Below are positions 60,809 through 64,000 of a stretch of 64,000 nt of DNA, one piece after another. The position numbers and the translations under genes are program-made. Numbering within the stretch: position 1 is the first letter of the stretch; every line of letters begins with the position of its first letter. The stretch comes from Chondrinema litorale (lineage in GTDB: Bacteria; Bacteroidota; Bacteroidia; Cytophagales; Flammeovirgaceae): contig NZ_CP111043.1 of NCBI RefSeq assembly GCF_026250525.1, positions 4,415,001 to 4,479,000 of the forward strand. The letters are read 5' to 3'. Below the pieces are notes generated by a model that did not search any database, was not told the DNA's origin, and saw only the letters and a list, made by a program, of their open reading frames with translations.

Positions 60809-61414
60809 TTAGTGAATACTCACATGGTTCAATTGCAATTTAAGTCTGTAAACAGACTGGTAATTCTCAGGGTCTAGATAGAAAAGTTCTAATTCCTTTT
60901 TAGTGTCTTCGTCAATCAAATGATACAAAGGTTGAGGAAGTTTATCAGAACCAGTAAGAGACTTTCTAATTTTTTCATCCCATTGCGAATAGTAGTTATC
61001 AAAATCTTCTGGTCTTACCATTTTTCTGCAATGTGCATTGTTGCACAATAATGGTATCTCATGTTTTACATTGAAGAGGCCATATTCATCAGTGATTTCT
61101 TCTCCAGGAAAAATATCTCTAATGGCTATTTCGAAACCATAAGCTGTGCTAATAGTATTACAATTGCAGCAATGGTTTACATATTTAGCATGATCCCAAC
61201 TGATGATATGAACCCCTCTTTGGTCTATGTATGAATATTTTTCGATTACCTCTTTCATTTGATCAGAATGTTTAGCGTAATCTTCAGGACTAATTTCTAT
61301 CTCTAGGCTATCTTTTACATAAACAATAGTGCCTTCTGGAATAAATGTTTTAGCAAAAATGCCTAATCCGACAGCGTCATTTATAAATCGTAGTTCAGTA
61401 TCTGGGTGAATCAT
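60809..61414 (-). CDS. SET-domain protein
   Basis: A 201-residue cytoplasmic protein with a complete SET lysine-methyltransferase-like domain. Marks are GLGIFAKTFIPEGTIVYV (SET-I start), ISWDHAKYVNHCCNCNT (NHxCxxN-type cofactor site), and DIFPGEEITDEYG (GEE-x-DYG with the catalytic-type Tyr). A CNNAHCRKM stretch resembles a reduced post-SET cysteine site. Bacterial SET proteins are known but few are characterised, and targets are usually unclear. It would use S-adenosylmethionine. It lies between the L,D-transpeptidase and NUDIX genes with gaps near 100 bases, so it is probably its own unit. Confidence 0.85.
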   Translation of the reverse strand: MIHPDTELRFINDAVGLGIFAKTFIPEGTIVYVKDSLEIEISPEDYAKHSDQMKEVIEKYSYIDQRGVHIISWDHAKYVNHCCNCNTISTAYGFEIAIRDIFPGEEITDEYGLFNVKHEIPLLCNNAHCRKMVRPEDFDNYYSQWDEKIRKSLTGSDKLPQPLYHLIDEDTKKELELFYLDPENYQSVYRLKLQLNHVSIH

Positions 61415-61512
61415 GGTAAAAAATTAAAATTATTTTTTGACCATGGTACGTACGTTTTTCAAAAAGTAACTTCTTTTTAGAGAAAATTTTCTAGATAAAT
61501 AGAATTATTTTT

Positions 61513-63216
61513 TTAAATGCGAGGTCGTTTTTCATCAAGCTCTGTTAAAACCTTTTTATCGCGATTATATACATCTTCTTTAAAGTATAATTTACCACTC
61601 GGATGTATCTCGGCTGTCCAGTAAAGCAATAATACATCTAGCTTGTTTTTAAGATTTACAGTGGTGGTTTGGTTTGTTTTTATAATCTTCTGAATTTTTT
61701 CAGCGCTGTAGTTTACCGGATCATTCAATATAACTTCTGCTAATTTTAAAGGGTTTTCTACTCTCACACAACCATGGCTATAAGCTCTCGAAGTTTTGGA
61801 AAAATAACTTTTGCTTGGTGTGTCGTGTAAGTAGATAGAGTATTTATTTGGGAACATAAATTTAACTCTGCCAAGCGCATTATTATCTCCAGGTCTTTGT
61901 CTTACCTGGTAGGGGAAAGTTCTTAAAGTATACTGAGATTCGGTTAATATACTTTGAGAAAGTGCATTGCCTTTGTTGTCTACCATTTCTAAATCGTGGC
62001 TACTTAGGTAGTTGCCATCCTTTTTCATTCTTGGTAATGTTTCTGAACTCATAATTCCGGGTGGAACTGTCCAAGTTGGGTTAAAAACAATAAACTGGAT
62101 TCTGTCTTTAAACACTGGAGTTTGGCTGTATTTTTTACCAACTACAACATTGGTTTTCCAGATTTCTTTGCCATTTCTAATCAGAAATAATTCGAAACCG
62201 GCAATGTTTACCAAAACATAATCATCGCCCAAAGTTCCTAATACCCATCTGGCTCTTTCTAAATTTACACGAATCTGATCTATACGTTCTTCAATGGGAA
62301 CATTGAGCGCATCCAAAGTCATTTGCCCGATAGCGCTGTCTACTTCTAGGCTGTAAGCCAACTGAAATCTGGCAATGGCTGTGGCTAATTCTCTATCGTA
62401 TATTTTTTCGTTTTCGGGTTCTTCGCCAATAATCGAATCGTTTACAAAGAAATTAGTGTAAGGGATTTTAATACCCATATCAGGCAAAAAACCTTCTAAT
62501 GCTAGCCTTTTTCTAACCTGTAAAATTCGAGCGTCTTCCATGCCAGGTTTTAAAGTAGGGCCTGCATCTATTTTTTGCCATCCTCCTTTTTTAGCCAACA
62601 ATCTGTAGTGTGCTAAGTGTTTTTTTAATCCTTTGTAAAGTGGATGATCTGGTTTTATGCTTTCTAGTAAATAAGGAATTTTATTGTTGGCAATGCCATC
62701 TTCTAAGACTGCTAGCGAATCACCACTAAAAACTTTGCGCTGTATATTCCATGTAGATTCAATCTTTACCGGATTTACTTTGCCATTTAGTAAATGTCTT
62801 GAGTATAATAAAACAGCATCGGTGAGCAGCAAATCAAAATGAGCTACACTTGAGGCTGCTGGATTGCGGGTTTCAGTAAGTTCTTTTCTTAAATTCAGTA
62901 GTAAATCGTAATGGTAGTCTTCGGGAGAGAGTCCTTCTTCACCAGCTCTGCCAATTGATTTTAGGGATTCTTCGGTGGAGCTGTTGTTTGTCCAGCCATG
63001 TTTGTAATTTCTGTTTTGATAGTAAATCGGTAAAACAGTTTTAGAATAGATGGTTACTCCTTCAATATCAAGACTGTTTTTTTCAACAAGACTTTCAACT
63101 AATCTTTTTATCTCAAATGATATTTCGTCATCTTGAGCTTGTACTTGGTTGATTAAATTGATGGAAAAAGTAAAAAGAATGATGAATGCTTTTACAGCAT
63201 AATTTAGTTTAAACAT
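61513..63216 (-). CDS. L,D-transpeptidase (YcbB/LdtD-like)
   Basis: A 567-residue exported enzyme that makes 3-3 crosslinks in peptidoglycan or attaches proteins. A signal peptide or anchor covers residues 1-27. A scaffold region runs to about 220 with the phrase RNYKHGWTNNSSTEESLKSI. A peptidoglycan-binding helical bundle lies at about 225-305 (ARILQVRKRLALEGFLPDM ... AIARFQLAYSLEVDSAIGQMTLDALNV). The YkuD catalytic domain lies at about 330-515, with the motif YSHGCVRVEN and nucleophile Cys483. The arrangement and length match E. coli YcbB (LdtD). It is a single gene. Confidence 0.92.
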   Translation of the reverse strand: MFKLNYAVKAFIILFTFSINLINQVQAQDDEISFEIKRLVESLVEKNSLDIEGVTIYSKTVLPIYYQNRNYKHGWTNNSSTEESLKSIGRAGEEGLSPEDYHYDLLLNLRKELTETRNPAASSVAHFDLLLTDAVLLYSRHLLNGKVNPVKIESTWNIQRKVFSGDSLAVLEDGIANNKIPYLLESIKPDHPLYKGLKKHLAHYRLLAKKGGWQKIDAGPTLKPGMEDARILQVRKRLALEGFLPDMGIKIPYTNFFVNDSIIGEEPENEKIYDRELATAIARFQLAYSLEVDSAIGQMTLDALNVPIEERIDQIRVNLERARWVLGTLGDDYVLVNIAGFELFLIRNGKEIWKTNVVVGKKYSQTPVFKDRIQFIVFNPTWTVPPGIMSSETLPRMKKDGNYLSSHDLEMVDNKGNALSQSILTESQYTLRTFPYQVRQRPGDNNALGRVKFMFPNKYSIYLHDTPSKSYFSKTSRAYSHGCVRVENPLKLAEVILNDPVNYSAEKIQKIIKTNQTTTVNLKNKLDVLLLYWTAEIHPSGKLYFKEDVYNRDKKVLTELDEKRPRI

Positions 63217-63344
63217 CGTCAGCTTATTTCTGTTAAATTGATCTTCAATCGGGGCTAAAATATTCTATGGTAAATTGAAATCAAAACAATTTGTTTAAGT
63301 ATATGGGCTAAAAAATGTTAGAAAAAGATGTGGTTTTGCAAAAA

Positions 63345-64000
63345 TTAATTGATTGCTTCAACTGTATTAAGTGTGTTTTCTAAATATAAAATCTGATTTC
63401 CTTCTTTTGTCCAAAGTTTGGTGAGCGAATCTGGTGCAGCAGGTTGTGAGTGAATAAAAGAACCTAATACCAAATCGATATCTCCATCATTATCAAAATC
63501 ACCTTTGTCCATTGTGAGCCATCTACCATTCGTGGCTTCATTAAAGAAGTTAGCTTGAAAATTTAAGTTTCCTTTGTTTTCAAAATAGGCAAAACCCTGC
63601 TCAGGATTGTTATCAAAATCTGGGAAGAAGGCGATGGCTGCCATATCCATATCACCATCTTGGTCGTAGTCTGCTACCAAAACTTTAGTGGCTCCATGCA
63701 GCGGAATAAATTGCTGTTCTTCAAAAGTTAAATCTCCTTGATTTAAGAAAATTCTAATACCATGGTAAGGTTTCAAAACAGTAGAGAAATCTGCATTGTC
63801 GCCATTGGAATAGACAATGTCTTTTAATCCATCATTATTCATATCTACCCATTCGAAATAACTCGAACCATAAACTGGTGAAAATCGCAGTATTACTTTC
63901 TCTTTAAATTCGCCATCACCTTGGTTTAAGAAAGCAAAAATACCTTCGTCGCCTTGTGCCTTTAAAGCCAAAATGTCTTGCGTTCCATTATCATCCAAAT
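63345..64000 (-). CDS. FG-GAP/VCBS repeat protein, C-terminal part only
   Basis: The frame runs off the right edge, and the first visible codon is not a start. About 218 residues remain. FG-GAP-type calcium loops are visible: DMNNDGLKDIVYSNGDN, DYDQDGDMDMAAIAF and DFDNDGDIDLVLGSF. The fold is a seven-bladed propeller-like repeat of exported proteins. No T9SS sorting domain is present at the end; it stops at EAIN. It is probably a periplasmic or surface protein, and the full domain plan lies outside the window. Confidence 0.8.
   Translation of the reverse strand, partial: LDDNGTQDILALKAQGDEGIFAFLNQGDGEFKEKVILRFSPVYGSSYFEWVDMNNDGLKDIVYSNGDNADFSTVLKPYHGIRIFLNQGDLTFEEQQFIPLHGATKVLVADYDQDGDMDMAAIAFFPDFDNNPEQGFAYFENKGNLNFQANFFNEATNGRWLTMDKGDFDNDGDIDLVLGSFIHSQPAAPDSLTKLWTKEGNQILYLENTLNTVEAIN

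Noticed and set aside
1..64000. CRISPR arrays, tRNA or rRNA genes, prophage or integrative element ends
   Set aside because: No regularly spaced repeats, cloverleaf-like segments, rRNA stretches, integrase or phage genes were recognised on either strand; the reading was by eye only.

Overview
The window looks like chromosomal DNA from an AT-rich member of the Bacteroidota, most likely a gliding marine-type Cytophagales. This rests on several signs: type IX secretion (T9SS) C-terminal sorting domains on large secreted proteins, TAnnTTTG-type -7 promoter boxes, few strong Shine-Dalgarno sequences, DUF1573, M43 and DUF2911 proteins, a one-chain 2-oxoacid dehydrogenase E1, a fused acyl-CoA mutase (IcmF), and lipoproteins of Bacteroidota style. 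I could not run searches, so genus and species are not assigned. No tRNA, rRNA, CRISPR array or prophage was recognised.

Layout. 1-3.6 kb: end of a small unknown gene, then a NatA/NatB-like ABC exporter pair whose stop codon has been hit by a complete, more GC-rich insertion sequence (2492-3580). 3.6-9.7 kb: an outer-membrane barrel protein, a TonB-dependent receptor and a TPR-containing histidine kinase. 9.7-14 kb: a tiny membrane-peptide gene with its own terminator, a DUF2911/TPR protein, and an aminotransferase plus heptose-7-phosphate kinase pair. 14.3-21.7 kb: two large T9SS-secreted proteins (cadherin/FG-GAP and M43 metalloprotease) flanking a DUF1573 protein. 22-28 kb: one-chain E1 and, convergent to it, IcmF; together they suggest branched-chain acyl-CoA metabolism. 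28-35.5 kb: thyA, then a TetR-controlled OMF-MFP-RND efflux operon with three copies of one palindromic operator. 35.5-40 kb: cold-shock-domain protein with a long leader, a membrane protein, and a CopB-type ATPase with a VOC protein. 40-48 kb: small unknown genes, TPR protein, Crp/Fnr regulator, acetyltransferase, a structured intergenic repeat, HAD phosphatase, DHFR-like reductase, adenylate-kinase-like protein and a GH13 lipoprotein. 48-55.3 kb: an accessory-looking patch with a SUKH protein interrupted by an in-frame stop, a cysteine-rich protein, a lipoprotein, an unknown protein coupled to a 1214-residue DUF4132 protein, and a membrane protein. 55.3-64 kb: Crp/Fnr regulator, quinone-oxidoreductase-like enzyme, a trpF-trpB-HAD-unknown operon, NUDIX and SET-domain proteins, an L,D-transpeptidase, and the C-terminal part of an FG-GAP protein.

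The clearest regulatory story is the TetR/efflux locus, where the sequence TCCGAC-N5-GTCGGA occurs twice before the regulator and once before the efflux operon. The clearest evolutionary story is the insertion sequence that landed in a TAA stop codon and supplied TAG in its place, leaving the exporter intact. The least explained items are the 35-codon peptide gene at 9835, the nested fold-back element at 43975-44163, and the DUF4132 pair with its SUKH neighbourhood.
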